32,995 bases of DNA from Nitrospirota bacterium (GCA_016194285.1 JACQBZ010000026.1:1-32995); one strand, 5' to 3'; positions 21,903 to 32,135 are shown, counted from the first letter of the stretch. Numbers and translations: made by a program. Notes: generated by a model not told the origin, from the sequence alone.

Positions 21903-22775
21903 ATGTCCATGGACCTGCGATTGGTGATCGTCAGCGGATTGTCCGGTTCCGGAAAAACCAACGCATTGAAATGTTTTGAAGACCTCGGTTTTTTTTGCGT
22001 CGATAATCTCCCGCCACCCTTGTTGCCCGTCTTTGCCGACTTGTGTATCCAATCCAGCGCCGGAATTACGAAAGTCGCCGTCGGAATCGACATCCGGGAG
22101 CGGGACTTCTTACGGGATTTTTTGGCGATTTCGGAACGACTCAAAGGAGAAGGATACCAGTATGAACTGATTTTTTTTGAAGCCGATGACGAAGTGCTGG
22201 TCCGACGGTTTTCCGAAACAAGGCGGCCCCATCCTCTGGCAAAGAATACGCCGATTCTTGAAGGAATCCAAAAGGAGAGGGAGCAGTTGGCTGAACTGAA
22301 GAAACGGTCGGACCGGATTATCGATACCTCCAATTTCACGATCCAGCAGTTGAAGGATGTCATTGCCCAATACTATTTAGATCAAGGGGAGATTCGAAAG
22401 CCCAGCATCTCCGTTATTTCTTTTGGTTATAAATACGGGATTCCCTACGAAACCGATCTGCTGTTCGATGTGCGATTTCTTCAGAACCCGAATTTTGTGT
22501 CCGAGCTGAAGCCTCTATCCGGCGAGGATCCGGCCGTCCAGGACTATGTCTTTCGGAAGCCGGAGGCGGATCGATTCATTGAGCTGGTTAAATCGTTCCT
22601 CTCCTTTCTGGTTCCATTTTATGAAAAGGAAGGCCGTCCCTATTTAACCCTCGCGATTGGCTGTACGGGAGGGCGTCATCGCTCCGTGGCCATCGCTCGA
22701 CGGCTTCATGATGATCTTAAGGCAGCCCATTATCAAGTGGTGCTGCGACATCGCGATGTCAATCGGGATCGCTGA
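21903..22775 (+). CDS. rapZ: RNase adapter protein RapZ
   Basis: LVIVSGLSGSGKTNALKCFEDLGFFCVDNLPP; YLTLAIGCTGGRHRSVAIARRL. Confidence 0.97.
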   Translation: MSMDLRLVIVSGLSGSGKTNALKCFEDLGFFCVDNLPPPLLPVFADLCIQSSAGITKVAVGIDIRERDFLRDFLAISERLKGEGYQYELIFFEADDEVLVRRFSETRRPHPLAKNTPILEGIQKEREQLAELKKRSDRIIDTSNFTIQQLKDVIAQYYLDQGEIRKPSISVISFGYKYGIPYETDLLFDVRFLQNPNFVSELKPLSGEDPAVQDYVFRKPEADRFIELVKSFLSFLVPFYEKEGRPYLTLAIGCTGGRHRSVAIARRLHDDLKAAHYQVVLRHRDVNRDR

Positions 22776-23552
22776 ATGATCAAGAAATCGAAAACGTCTC
22801 TGCTGTTAACATTGAATTTGGAGCATTGCTCTATCGAGACCGTCATTGGACTACTCAAGGCCACGACGACCGATGGAACCCTCCTCGACCAAATCGCAAA
22901 GCTGCGCCATCGGGATCAAGCCCTCATGGAGATGCTGATCAGTCACCCCAGGGTCATGCCGCAAACCTTCCTTTTTCTCTATAGCAATGCCTCGGCCGAT
23001 TTTAAAAAGCGGATTCAAGCGATAAAGAAGGAGCCCGTTTCCCCGGCCAACAAGGGCTTGGTCCCGTATCAAGGACTTGGCATAGAACCGGTCTCAACGG
23101 AAGGGGGGATTGAAAAAGATCATCCAACGGCAGATAAGGAGACGCTTTATCAACGCATTCAAAAGATGCCGGTGGCTGAAAAGGTACAATTCGCGCTACG
23201 CGCCGGAAAGGATGCGCGAAGCCTCTTGCTCAAGGATCCCAATCGTCAGGTGTCTCAGGCGGTTTTGGCCAGTCCGAAAATTACCGAGGATGAAATTCTT
23301 CTCATCGCGCAATCGCGAAACGTTTCAGATGACATTTTAAGAAGTGTCGGTAAAAATAAAGAGTGGCTAAAGAACTACTCTATTCTTTTCGCGCTCATCG
23401 CCAATCCGAAGACTCCGGTTGGGATTTCGGTCTCGCTGTTGGGGTCGGTCAAGGTAAAGGATCTGGGCCTCCTGGTCAAAAATCGGAACATTCCCGAAGC
23501 CGTTCGATCGGGCGCCCAACGTCTATTGTATGCGAAGCAAAAGCAGTCCTAA
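22776..23552 (+). CDS. Hypothetical protein with possible short alpha-helical (HEAT/LRV-like) repeats
   Basis: Contiguous with the rapZ stop; C-terminal half ARSLLLKDPNRQVSQAVLASPKITEDEILLIAQSRNVSDDILRSVGKNKEWLKNYSILFALIANPKTPVGISVSLL. Confidence 0.8.
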   Translation: MIKKSKTSLLLTLNLEHCSIETVIGLLKATTTDGTLLDQIAKLRHRDQALMEMLISHPRVMPQTFLFLYSNASADFKKRIQAIKKEPVSPANKGLVPYQGLGIEPVSTEGGIEKDHPTADKETLYQRIQKMPVAEKVQFALRAGKDARSLLLKDPNRQVSQAVLASPKITEDEILLIAQSRNVSDDILRSVGKNKEWLKNYSILFALIANPKTPVGISVSLLGSVKVKDLGLLVKNRNIPEAVRSGAQRLLYAKQKQS

Positions 23553-23658
23553 TTATCTTCCCCTATAATCAAACCCCCTATCCTTGGGGGGTCATGTCCA
23601 TTTATGTACAATCCGACGAATTTTTTCTAAAAACATGGTTTTTTTTCAATGAAATCCC

Positions 23659-23692
23659 TTGACAAGCTGGATATAGTAAGTATACTTGCTAT
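23659..23692 (+). promoter_or_regulatory. Sigma70-like promoter overlapped by palindrome, upstream of HTH gene
   Basis: TTGACA (23659) - 16 nt - TATACT (23681); ATAGTAAGTATACTTGCTAT (23673-23692) palindromic except one pair. Confidence 0.65.
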
Positions 23693-23741
23693 TATTAGAT
23701 AGCTAAATCTGAAAATATTTCTCAACACTTAGGATTGAGGC

Positions 23742-23945
23742 ATGGTTCCAAATATCAGGGTTAAACGGTACAAGACGAGAGACATCTGCAAAATTTTTGA
23801 TATCTCAAAGGCCACGCTCTTTCGTTGGGAAAAGGATGGACTGATCTCCAATGTCGGCCGAGACTGGCGTAACTGGCGCCTCTACTCCAAGCATAATATA
23901 AAAGAGATCCGTAAAATCATGCAAAGCAGAAACAGCCGACTCTAG
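23742..23945 (+). CDS. Small MerR-type (BldC-size) DNA-binding protein
   Basis: 67 aa; YKTRDICKIFDISKATLFRWEKDGLISNVGRDWRNWRLYSKHNIKEIRKIM winged-HTH pattern without an effector domain. Confidence 0.85.
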   Translation: MVPNIRVKRYKTRDICKIFDISKATLFRWEKDGLISNVGRDWRNWRLYSKHNIKEIRKIMQSRNSRL

Positions 23946-23971
23946 TCATTCAAAAAGGTAGGTGTCTGAAG

Positions 23972-25042
23972 ATGTTTTTTCCCTTTTCAAAAGCCAATCC
24001 CCTGTTTGGACTGGATATTGGTTCCAGTGCGATCAAAGTCGTTCAACTCAAGGAGAAGAAAACGGGTTATTATCTCGAGAAATTTGGCATTAAGACTTTG
24101 GCCCCTGAAATGATCGTGGACGGTACGGTGATGGATGCGAGCAGTGTTGGGGGTATCATAAAGGAATTGCTGGCCGAGCAGAAGATCAAGCTGAAGGATG
24201 TGGCCATTTCAATTTCCGGCCATTCCGTGATCGTGAAAAAAATTAGCCTTCCGGCGATGACCGAAGACGAACTGGAAGAATCGATCAAGTGGGAAGCGGA
24301 ACAGTATATCCCGTTCGACATCAACGACGTCAATATCGATTTTCATATTTTGGGAACGGTCGAAGGGCAGGATGGACAGCCCCAGATGAATGTCCTTTTG
24401 GTGGCGGCGAAAAAGGACAAGCTGAATGAGTACATCTCCTTGGTGGCCGATGCGGGCCTGACTCCCCGGGTGGTCGATGTGGACGCCTTTGCGATTGAAA
24501 ATATGTATGGGGTGAACTACGGCGTTCGGGAGAGTGAAGTCGTCGCCTTGGTGAATATCGGCGCCAGCGTGATGAACATCAACATCTTAAAGAATACGAT
24601 GTCGTCCTTTACACGCGACATTTCAATCGGCGGAAACCGGTACACCGAAACGATTCAGAAAGAATTGAATCTGAGTTATCAGGACGCGGAACAGGCCAAG
24701 CGATTGGAGAACCCGGAAGGGGTGAATCCCGAGGCTCTTTCCGCGGTGATGAATGCCGTGAATACCGAAGTGGCCGGTGAGGTCACCCGCTCCGTTGATT
24801 ATTTTAAAACAGCCTCCGCGCAGGAGAATATCGACAAAGTTGTTTTATGCGGAGGAGCGGCCCGATCGAGAGGACTGGTCACATTGCTGGGTGAACGTCT
24901 TGGGGTACCGGTCGAGCTGGCCAACCCTTTCAATCAAATCGATATTGATAAGAAGACGTTCAGCGTTGAAGAGGTTCAGGAGTTGGCTCCGCAGGCCGCC
25001 GTAGGCGTCGGCCTTGCGATTCGGAAGATGGGTGATCGATGA
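23972..25042 (+). CDS. pilM: Type IV pilus assembly ATPase-like protein PilM
   Basis: FGLDIGSSAIKVVQLKEKKTGYYLEKFG...KWEAEQYIPFDINDVNIDFHIL; actin-like ASKHA fold motifs. Confidence 0.96.
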   Translation: MFFPFSKANPLFGLDIGSSAIKVVQLKEKKTGYYLEKFGIKTLAPEMIVDGTVMDASSVGGIIKELLAEQKIKLKDVAISISGHSVIVKKISLPAMTEDELEESIKWEAEQYIPFDINDVNIDFHILGTVEGQDGQPQMNVLLVAAKKDKLNEYISLVADAGLTPRVVDVDAFAIENMYGVNYGVRESEVVALVNIGASVMNINILKNTMSSFTRDISIGGNRYTETIQKELNLSYQDAEQAKRLENPEGVNPEALSAVMNAVNTEVAGEVTRSVDYFKTASAQENIDKVVLCGGAARSRGLVTLLGERLGVPVELANPFNQIDIDKKTFSVEEVQELAPQAAVGVGLAIRKMGDR

Positions 25043-25590
25043 TCAAGATCAATTTACTGCCGATTCCCAAGGCCCGAAAAGCCAAGAAGCAAATGGAGAT
25101 TCAGTACGAGCTGATCTTGGCGGGCGTATTGATCGGTTTCGTTCTTGTAGCCTGCACCTATTTTTGGTATTTAATGGATTCTCGAATCGACCGTCTTAAA
25201 GATCAAAAAACCAAAGCGAACGCAGAATTGACGGTGTTGAAGGAAAAAGTCAAGGAAGTTGAAAACTATGAAAACAACAAAAAGATCCTTGAAGATAAGA
25301 ATAGGATCATTGAACAGTTAAAGAAAAATCAAGGGGCCCCGGTCCGTTTACTGGACGAACTCAGCAAGAGTATGGAGCCTCTCAAGATTTGGTTGACCAC
25401 CGTCACGGAGCAAGGTTCGCAAGTGGAAGTTGACGGCAAAGCCATTACCAATTCCGACATCGTTGAATTTATCAATAACATGAAGAATACGAAGTTTTTT
25501 ACCGATATTCAATTGATCGAATCCCGACAGGCCATTGAATTAAATATTCCGGTTTATAATTTCAAACTTCGATGCACCATGGTGATTTAA
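25039..25590 (+). CDS. pilN: Type IV pilus assembly protein PilN
   Basis: MIKINLLPIPKARK; one TM segment; synteny. Confidence 0.94.
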   Translation: MIKINLLPIPKARKAKKQMEIQYELILAGVLIGFVLVACTYFWYLMDSRIDRLKDQKTKANAELTVLKEKVKEVENYENNKKILEDKNRIIEQLKKNQGAPVRLLDELSKSMEPLKIWLTTVTEQGSQVEVDGKAITNSDIVEFINNMKNTKFFTDIQLIESRQAIELNIPVYNFKLRCTMVI

Positions 25591-26253
25591 ATGAACCTGG
25601 ATTTTATTAAAAATCTTCCAACGTATCAGAAGCTCCTGGCCCTATTCCTGATCAATATCCTCATCGTGGCCATGTTTTTCTGGTTTTTTTACCTACCGCA
25701 AAACAACCTCATTGCGGGATTGCAGACCGACCTTGCGAAACTCGAAAGCGAGATCGGAATCCAGCGTGCGAAGGTTGAGAAACTGGAGCAATTGAAAAAA
25801 GAGAATGCCGAGCTCGAAAAACAACTGGCGGAGAAAAAAGAGCAGCTTCCCCCGGAAGGGGAAGTGGCCAGCTTGCTGAAGCAGGTTTCCGACCTGGGGC
25901 TTCGGGTGGGTCTTGATTTTAAGTTGTGGAAGCCTTCTGCCAAGAAAGATAACCCCAGTGGTCTGTATGCAGAGATTCCGGTGGAGGTCGAAGTCGGCGG
26001 CGGATATCACACAACCGCCCTGTTCTTTGACAGTGTGAGCAAGCTCCCGCGAATCGTGAATATTAACAATATCAAAATGGGAACCCCGAAGGTTGAAAGA
26101 GGGCGCTTGGTCGTCCACACCGCTTTTGTGGCCACCGCCTTCGCGGCGGCCGAAGCAAAACCGGTCGAAGACAAGAAAAAACCTCAGGCCGGCGCCAAGG
26201 GCGGACCGGCCCCGGCCAAAGGCGCAAAGGCCGGGTCGCCAGGGATTGAATAA
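25591..26253 (+). CDS. pilO: Type IV pilus assembly protein PilO
   Basis: N-terminal TM, coiled coil, YHTTALFFDSVSKLPRIVNINNIKMG; synteny. Confidence 0.94.
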   Translation: MNLDFIKNLPTYQKLLALFLINILIVAMFFWFFYLPQNNLIAGLQTDLAKLESEIGIQRAKVEKLEQLKKENAELEKQLAEKKEQLPPEGEVASLLKQVSDLGLRVGLDFKLWKPSAKKDNPSGLYAEIPVEVEVGGGYHTTALFFDSVSKLPRIVNINNIKMGTPKVERGRLVVHTAFVATAFAAAEAKPVEDKKKPQAGAKGGPAPAKGAKAGSPGIE

Positions 26254-26258
26254 CAAAA

Positions 26259-26855
26259 ATGAGTTTTCTATTAAAGCGAGATCGGGCCGATGAACGAGTT
26301 CAAGGGCGTGGCTTTCATTGCATCGTTCGACTCTTGATCATCGGATTCGGTTTCGGGATGATCGCGGCCGCGGCCGTTGGGTGTGTAGGAGGTTCATCCC
26401 CCCCGGCCCCGCCGGCGGGAAAGCAGGCCGCGGCTAAACCCCCGGCGCCGGTGTCGACGGGGGTGGCCGAACAGAAGACGGAGGGCCAGAGCCCCCCCGC
26501 TCCGTATGTCTATAAGGCCGAGGGACGTCGGGACCCGTTTCAATCCATTTTGGTTACGGCGGAATCGGGTAAGAACTTGCAAAGCCTTCCGCCCCTGTTA
26601 CGCACGGAGATCGGCGAGCTCCGTCTGATCGGCATCGTTTGGGGTGGGTTTGGGTATTCCGCCATGGTCCAGACTCCGGATGGAAAAGGATACACCATTC
26701 ATGTGGGAACCCCGGTGGGACCCAACAACGGAGCGGTTCGAAAAATCACGGAGCGTTATCTGAGCATCGAGGAAAAATATACCGACATCTTTGGTGAAAA
26801 GAAGGTGAGAGAAGTCAGGCTGGATCTTCATCCCCAAAAGGAGGGGAGCGAATGA
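26259..26855 (+). CDS. pilP: Type IV pilus assembly lipoprotein PilP
   Basis: Lipobox-like AAAAVGC; GRRDPFQSIL...LRLIGIVWGGFGYSAMVQTPDGKGYTIHVGTPVGPNNG. Confidence 0.94.
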   Translation: MSFLLKRDRADERVQGRGFHCIVRLLIIGFGFGMIAAAAVGCVGGSSPPAPPAGKQAAAKPPAPVSTGVAEQKTEGQSPPAPYVYKAEGRRDPFQSILVTAESGKNLQSLPPLLRTEIGELRLIGIVWGGFGYSAMVQTPDGKGYTIHVGTPVGPNNGAVRKITERYLSIEEKYTDIFGEKKVREVRLDLHPQKEGSE

Positions 26856-29254
26856 AACTTAAGACGCATTTTGCTCGGCGCGTGGTGAACGGACTCTTCG
26901 TGCCATTCCTAATTCTGGGAATGACCGCGTGCGCTTCCGTTCTTGAAGAAACCCAACCCGGGGACGAGCTCAATACCATTCAGGATATCTCGGTGACCGA
27001 TCAGGCGGATAAAACGGAGATCGTTGTCGTCGGTCAGAAACCCCTGGTTTATACCTCCTACCAATTGACGGATCCCGTGAGACTGATCGTGGACCTGGCC
27101 GGTGCTTCGGTCGGAAAATTCAAGGATCGATTGCCGATCGGTCAAGGGGCCGTGACGGACCTTCTTCCCATCGAAGGGGAAAAACCCAGCAACGTGGTCC
27201 GGTTGGAAATCACACTGACGGAAGCCGTTCTTTCTCACGTGAGCGCCGATGGGGAAAAGTTGTTGATCGATATCGACAAACCGACGGCTTCGGCCGGCAC
27301 CGGGCCGGCACCTTCAGCCAATGCAGCCACTCCAACGGAAGCGGCCCAGCAAACGCCGGTGCCGCCGACGGCGACGATTGAAGAGAAACCGGTGCCGAGT
27401 GAGCCGACCCTTCCGGCCGCGAAGACGGTATCAAAACTGAAGGTCGATCGGAACAAGGACACGGTCGCCGTTCGGATCACCGGGGACGGGGCTCTGAAGC
27501 CGAATGCGTTCATGGTCGCAGAAAACCGTCTGGTAGTGGATTTGCCGGACGTGACCAACAGCATCCGACCCAACACCATAGCCGTGAAGCACAAGCTCCT
27601 GAAGCGAATCCGAATCGGTCAGCATGTCAAACCCCAGATGGTCCGTGTGGTTTTTGACCTGAATTCGAAGGTCTCGTTTGCCGTTGAGCCGTCCGGTAAA
27701 GAAGTCGCCGTCACCTTAAGCGCGGCGAATGCGGAACTCCCTCCGGTTCCGGCGGCGGCCGAAATCAAGCCGAAGGAGGAACAGGCAGAAACCCCCCCGG
27801 CGGCGGAAGCGACTCCGGAAAAACCTCAAGAGAAGCCGCAGGAAGCGTCACAAGAAGCGCCCAACGAAACGCCGCAGGTGACAACACAAGAAAAGCCGCA
27901 AGAAAAACCGAATGGCCAGGAGAAGGTTAAACCGGCGCCGTCCCCCGAGGAAATAACGCTGCAGCCTGTCGTCGGATCCGTGAAGAAAGAAGATATCACG
28001 GTTCGAAAAAGATATGTCGGACGGAAAGTTTCACTGGATTTCCAAGATGCCGACCTCAGCAACGTGCTCCGGTTGCTGGCCGATGTGAGCGGGTTGAACA
28101 TCGTGATCGGAGAAAATGTGAAAGGCAAGGTGACGCTTAAGCTGATTAATGTGCCTTGGGACCAAGCCCTGGATATCGTTTTGAAGATGAACAATCTGGG
28201 CCAGGTTCGCGAGGGAAACATTATCCGCGTGGCCACGCTCGCGGACATCGCCAAACAGCAGGACGAAGAGGCCCATGCGAAAGACGCCAGGGTCAAGGCC
28301 GAGGACCTCATCACGAAAGTCATTTTTATCAACTATGCCAAGGCCGATGAACTGGCCGCCACGCTGAAAAAGTACCTGAGTCCCAGAGGTGAAATCACGG
28401 TCGACCCGCGGACAAACACCCTGATTGTTAAGGATATTGATAAAGAGATCAACGAAGCCGTAGCCCTGGTGAAGACACTCGATGCGCGCACCCCGCAGGT
28501 TCAAATCGAGGCGCGGATCGTACAGGCCGATACCGCCTTTGCCCAATCGCTCGGCATTCAATGGGGTGTGGCGTTCAGCGGCGTCAATAAAAACGGCGTT
28601 TTCGGTATCCAGGGAATCAATAGTGGGGGCACACCACCGGCGTTTGGGACATTTGCGCCCGATTTTGCGGTGAATTTACCGGCGGCCGTTAACGGTATGG
28701 GTGCGGTTCCCTCCGCCGGTTTCAACTTCGGACGGTTTACGAATTACCCGATTAATCTTGACCTGCGCCTTTCCGCGGGCGAGCTGGACGGATTGACCCA
28801 CACAATCTCGAGTCCGAAGGTGACGACGTTGAATAATGTCAAGGCCAAGATCGAGCAGGGTCAATCCATCCCATACCCGTCCTCCTCGCCCAATACGGGA
28901 ACGACGACGACCTTTGTCGACGCGAATCTGACCCTGGAGGTCACGCCTCATATCACTCCGGATCAGAGCATCATCATGAAGGTGAAAGCGGCCCGAGACT
29001 CCCTCGGCAGCTTCAGCAACCCCGCCGCGGGTCCCAGTATCGCGAGGCGATCGGCGTTGACCGAAGTGTTGGTGCGAGACCGTGAAACGACCGTGATCGG
29101 GGGAATCTTCGAGGACGAGAAAATTGATACCACGACCGGCATCCCGTTTCTTTCAAGAATTCCGTTTCTGGGATGGCTATTTAAGAATCAAACCAAGACG
29201 GACACAAAGACGGAATTACTGATTTTCCTCACACCCACAATTGTGAAGGATTAG
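26852..29254 (+). CDS. pilQ: Type IV pilus secretin PilQ with AMIN domains
   Basis: AMIN-like repeats; [39 protein letters not shown]; secretin C-terminus [18 protein letters not shown]...[10 protein letters not shown]. Confidence 0.97.
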   Translation: MKLKTHFARRVVNGLFVPFLILGMTACASVLEETQPGDELNTIQDISVTDQADKTEIVVVGQKPLVYTSYQLTDPVRLIVDLAGASVGKFKDRLPIGQGAVTDLLPIEGEKPSNVVRLEITLTEAVLSHVSADGEKLLIDIDKPTASAGTGPAPSANAATPTEAAQQTPVPPTATIEEKPVPSEPTLPAAKTVSKLKVDRNKDTVAVRITGDGALKPNAFMVAENRLVVDLPDVTNSIRPNTIAVKHKLLKRIRIGQHVKPQMVRVVFDLNSKVSFAVEPSGKEVAVTLSAANAELPPVPAAAEIKPKEEQAETPPAAEATPEKPQEKPQEASQEAPNETPQVTTQEKPQEKPNGQEKVKPAPSPEEITLQPVVGSVKKEDITVRKRYVGRKVSLDFQDADLSNVLRLLADVSGLNIVIGENVKGKVTLKLINVPWDQALDIVLKMNNLGQVREGNIIRVATLADIAKQQDEEAHAKDARVKAEDLITKVIFINYAKADELAATLKKYLSPRGEITVDPRTNTLIVKDIDKEINEAVALVKTLDARTPQVQIEARIVQADTAFAQSLGIQWGVAFSGVNKNGVFGIQGINSGGTPPAFGTFAPDFAVNLPAAVNGMGAVPSAGFNFGRFTNYPINLDLRLSAGELDGLTHTISSPKVTTLNNVKAKIEQGQSIPYPSSSPNTGTTTTFVDANLTLEVTPHITPDQSIIMKVKAARDSLGSFSNPAAGPSIARRSALTEVLVRDRETTVIGGIFEDEKIDTTTGIPFLSRIPFLGWLFKNQTKTDTKTELLIFLTPTIVKD

Positions 29255-29289
29255 GAAGGACGCGCCTGGTTTTAGCGGCGCTGGGGCTG

Positions 29290-30492
29290 ATGCTCAGGTA
29301 TCTCAACGGTGGCGAGTCACACGGCAAACTGCTTTTGGCCATCCTGGAGGGAATGCCCTCGGGTGTTCCCTTGACCGAGGCGGTTGTCAATCTCGACCTC
29401 GCCCGCCGGCAGAAAGGATACGGCCGCGGGGGGAGAATGAAGATCGAGCAGGATCAGGTTGAATTTGTCTCGGGTGTCCGGAAGGGCTTTACCTTGGGAA
29501 GCCCGATCGGGCTGCAGATCGCCAATAAAGATTGGAAGAATTGGCAGGAGATCATGGCGGTTGAACCCCCAAGGGGAGCAGCCCCGGAGGGGAGGGGCCC
29601 CGTTCTGGTTGACCCGGCGATTCAACGCGTGGTGACCAAGCCGAGGCCGGGCCATGCCGATCTGGTCGGTGCGATCAAATATGCCCATACCGATATTCGG
29701 AATGTGCTCGAGAAGGCCAGCGCCCGTGAGACGGCGATCCGCGTCGCGGTCGGCGCCGTGGCGAAGGTCCTGTTGAGTCAGTTCCAGATCACCCTCGTGA
29801 GTCATGTCCGGGAAATCGGGGGCATTCAGGCCGAAACGAGCCGATTAAGTCTCGAACAGATCCGGGAAGCGGCGGAGGCGTCCGAGGTTCGTTGCGCGGA
29901 TGCGGCCGCGGCCGGGAAGATGATCGAAAAGATCCGCGAAGCCAAAGACAAAGGCGATACCTTGGGAGGGGTGTTCGAGGTGATCGCGGACAATGTTCCG
30001 ATCGGCCTCGGGAGCTATGGTCAGTGGGACCGTCGATTGGGTGCCCGCCTGGCCTTTGCGTTGATGAGCATCCAGGCCATGAAAGGGGTTGAAATCGGCA
30101 TGGGGTTCGAATCCGCGCGACGGTTCGGTTCCGAGGTCCATGATGAAATATTCTATGACGAAGCCGCCGGACGATTTTACCGAAAGACCAACAACGCGGG
30201 CGGCCTCGAGGGAGGAATCACCAACGGCCAACCTATCGTGCTCCGCGTGGCGATGAAGCCGATCTCCACGCTCTATTCGCCCCTGAAAAGCGTCGACATC
30301 AAGAGCAAAGAGCCCTTTGAGGCGACGGTGGAACGGTCCGATATCTGTACCGTGCCGGCGGCGGGGGTCATCGGCGAGGCGGTTGTGGCCTTTGAACTGG
30401 CCGCCGCCATGATCGAAAAATTCGGGGGAGACAGCCTGATCGAGATGAAACGCAATTTCACCGGCTATCAAGAGTATGTTAAAAACTGGTAA
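29290..30492 (+). CDS. aroC: Chorismate synthase
   Basis: [73 protein letters not shown]. Confidence 0.97.
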   Translation: MLRYLNGGESHGKLLLAILEGMPSGVPLTEAVVNLDLARRQKGYGRGGRMKIEQDQVEFVSGVRKGFTLGSPIGLQIANKDWKNWQEIMAVEPPRGAAPEGRGPVLVDPAIQRVVTKPRPGHADLVGAIKYAHTDIRNVLEKASARETAIRVAVGAVAKVLLSQFQITLVSHVREIGGIQAETSRLSLEQIREAAEASEVRCADAAAAGKMIEKIREAKDKGDTLGGVFEVIADNVPIGLGSYGQWDRRLGARLAFALMSIQAMKGVEIGMGFESARRFGSEVHDEIFYDEAAGRFYRKTNNAGGLEGGITNGQPIVLRVAMKPISTLYSPLKSVDIKSKEPFEATVERSDICTVPAAGVIGEAVVAFELAAAMIEKFGGDSLIEMKRNFTGYQEYVKNW

Positions 30493-32099
30493 TGAAAAAC
30501 ATCGTATTGATTGGTTTCATGGGGACCGGAAAAAGCGAGGTCGGGAAACGGCTGGCCCGCGAGCTCGGTTGGGCTTTCGAGGATACCGATCTTTGGATTC
30601 AAAAACGGGCCGGCCGGACCATTCCCGAGATTTTCAAGCAATCCGGTGAGGCCCATTTCAGAAAGCTGGAGAGAGAAGTCGTGGCAGAGTTGGCCGACAG
30701 TAAATCCTGCGTAATCGCGACCGGGGGCGGTGTGGTGATGGATCCGGTGAACCTCCGCCGTCTGCAACGCAACGGAGTCCTGATCGGTTTGGAGGCTTCC
30801 CCGGATGCCATTATGACCCGAACGGCCGGGCCGGAGCGTCCGTTGCTACAGCACGGCCGACGTATTGAGCGTATCCGAGAATTGCTGAAGGTCCGGCGTC
30901 CGTTTTATCGCCTCTCCGATCACCAAATCAATACCACCCACAAGACTCCTGAACAAGTTGTGAAAATGATCCGGCATATTGTTTCAGAGCCTTCCACCCT
31001 TCGGGTCGATCTCGCAGAGCGAGGTTATCCGATCGAGATCGGGAAGGGAATTCTGCCCCGGATCGGAGAGCGGTTGGTCTCACTTGGGCTCAAGGGAAAA
31101 GTCGGCTTGATTACGAATCCACGGGTGGCTCGTCTTTATGGTTCCATCGCGTCGCGCAGTCTACGAAAGGCCGGTTTCGAGGTCGCCGTGGTCATGCTGC
31201 CCGACGGGGAGCGGTACAAGAATCTCCGGTCGGTTTCCCGCGTATATGATGAACTGGTCCGAAGATCATTTGAGCGAAGCTCGACTCTCCTGGCTCTGGG
31301 CGGTGGCGTTATCGGTGATCTGGCCGGGTTTGCGGCCGCGACCTTCATGCGCGGAATCGGGTTCGTCCAGGTCCCGACCACGCTGGCGGCCCAGGTGGAT
31401 GCAAGCATCGGTGGAAAGACCGGGGTGGATCACGCTCATGGGAAAAACCTGATCGGCTCATTTTACCAGCCGAAACTGGTCTTGATCGATCCGGAGGTTT
31501 TAAGAACGCTGATCCGGCGCGAATTCGTTTCGGGTCTTGCCGAGGTGATCAAGTATGGCGTGATCCGGGATGAAGGGTTCTTCTCCTATCTCGAAGACAA
31601 TATGGACAAGATCCTTAAATTGGAGGCGGCGGCCCTGACCCATGCCATCCGCCGGTCCTGTGCCATCAAAGCGGATGTGGTCCAAAAAGACGAGCGGGAA
31701 AGCGGGTTGAGAAAGATCCTCAACTACGGACATACCTTCGGGCATGCGCTCGAAACCGTCACGAACTACCGAACCTATTTTCACGGGGAGGCCGTTTCGA
31801 TCGGGATCGCCTTTGCCGCGCAACTGTCCGTCCGGCTCGGCCTTTCGGATGCTTCAGGCGCCCGGCGTCAAATCGAGCTCCTCAGCCGGGCGGGGCTTCC
31901 GGTCGCCTTGCCGAAAATCAAGGCGGCCGATATACTTAAAATTATGAAGCTGGACAAGAAAGTGACCGACAGGAGAATCCATTTCGTTCTGGCCGAAAAG
32001 ATCGGCCGGGTCGCAGTAAAGCCGGTGGAAGAAAAGGAGATCGTCGGGCTATTGAATCAGCATAGCGAGCGCAATCCCCGCCTGCGAAGGCGGGGTTAG
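30492..32099 (+). CDS. aroKB: Fused shikimate kinase / 3-dehydroquinate synthase (AroK-AroB)
   Basis: IVLIGFMGTGKSEVGKRLARELGWAFEDTDLWI + ATGGGVV (AroK); LPDGERYKNL, ALGGGVIGDLAGFAAATFMRGIGFVQVPTTLAAQVDASIGGKTGVD (AroB) in one 535-aa ORF. Confidence 0.95.
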   Translation: MKNIVLIGFMGTGKSEVGKRLARELGWAFEDTDLWIQKRAGRTIPEIFKQSGEAHFRKLEREVVAELADSKSCVIATGGGVVMDPVNLRRLQRNGVLIGLEASPDAIMTRTAGPERPLLQHGRRIERIRELLKVRRPFYRLSDHQINTTHKTPEQVVKMIRHIVSEPSTLRVDLAERGYPIEIGKGILPRIGERLVSLGLKGKVGLITNPRVARLYGSIASRSLRKAGFEVAVVMLPDGERYKNLRSVSRVYDELVRRSFERSSTLLALGGGVIGDLAGFAAATFMRGIGFVQVPTTLAAQVDASIGGKTGVDHAHGKNLIGSFYQPKLVLIDPEVLRTLIRREFVSGLAEVIKYGVIRDEGFFSYLEDNMDKILKLEAAALTHAIRRSCAIKADVVQKDERESGLRKILNYGHTFGHALETVTNYRTYFHGEAVSIGIAFAAQLSVRLGLSDASGARRQIELLSRAGLPVALPKIKAADILKIMKLDKKVTDRRIHFVLAEKIGRVAVKPVEEKEIVGLLNQHSERNPRLRRRG

Positions 32100-32105
32100 C
32101 GAGCG
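32064..32105. repeat. AGCGAGC-flanked GC hairpin overlapping the aroB stop
   Basis: agcgagc-gcaat-CCCCGCC-tgcgaa-GGCGGGG-tt-agcgagcg. Confidence 0.75.
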
Positions 32106-32135
32106 AATCAAAATAAGGTTTTCTCCACCCGGATC

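Noticed and set aside
23573-23592. ACCCCC/GGGGGT hairpin after the rapZ-linked ORF as a terminator
   Set aside because: Only a 6-bp stem and no U tract directly after it; could be chance, so not listed as a feature.
27826-28332. 168-aa Ser/Thr-rich ORF on the - strand
   Set aside because: Exact antisense of the pilQ linker and secretin domain; composition is a by-product of the sense repeats.
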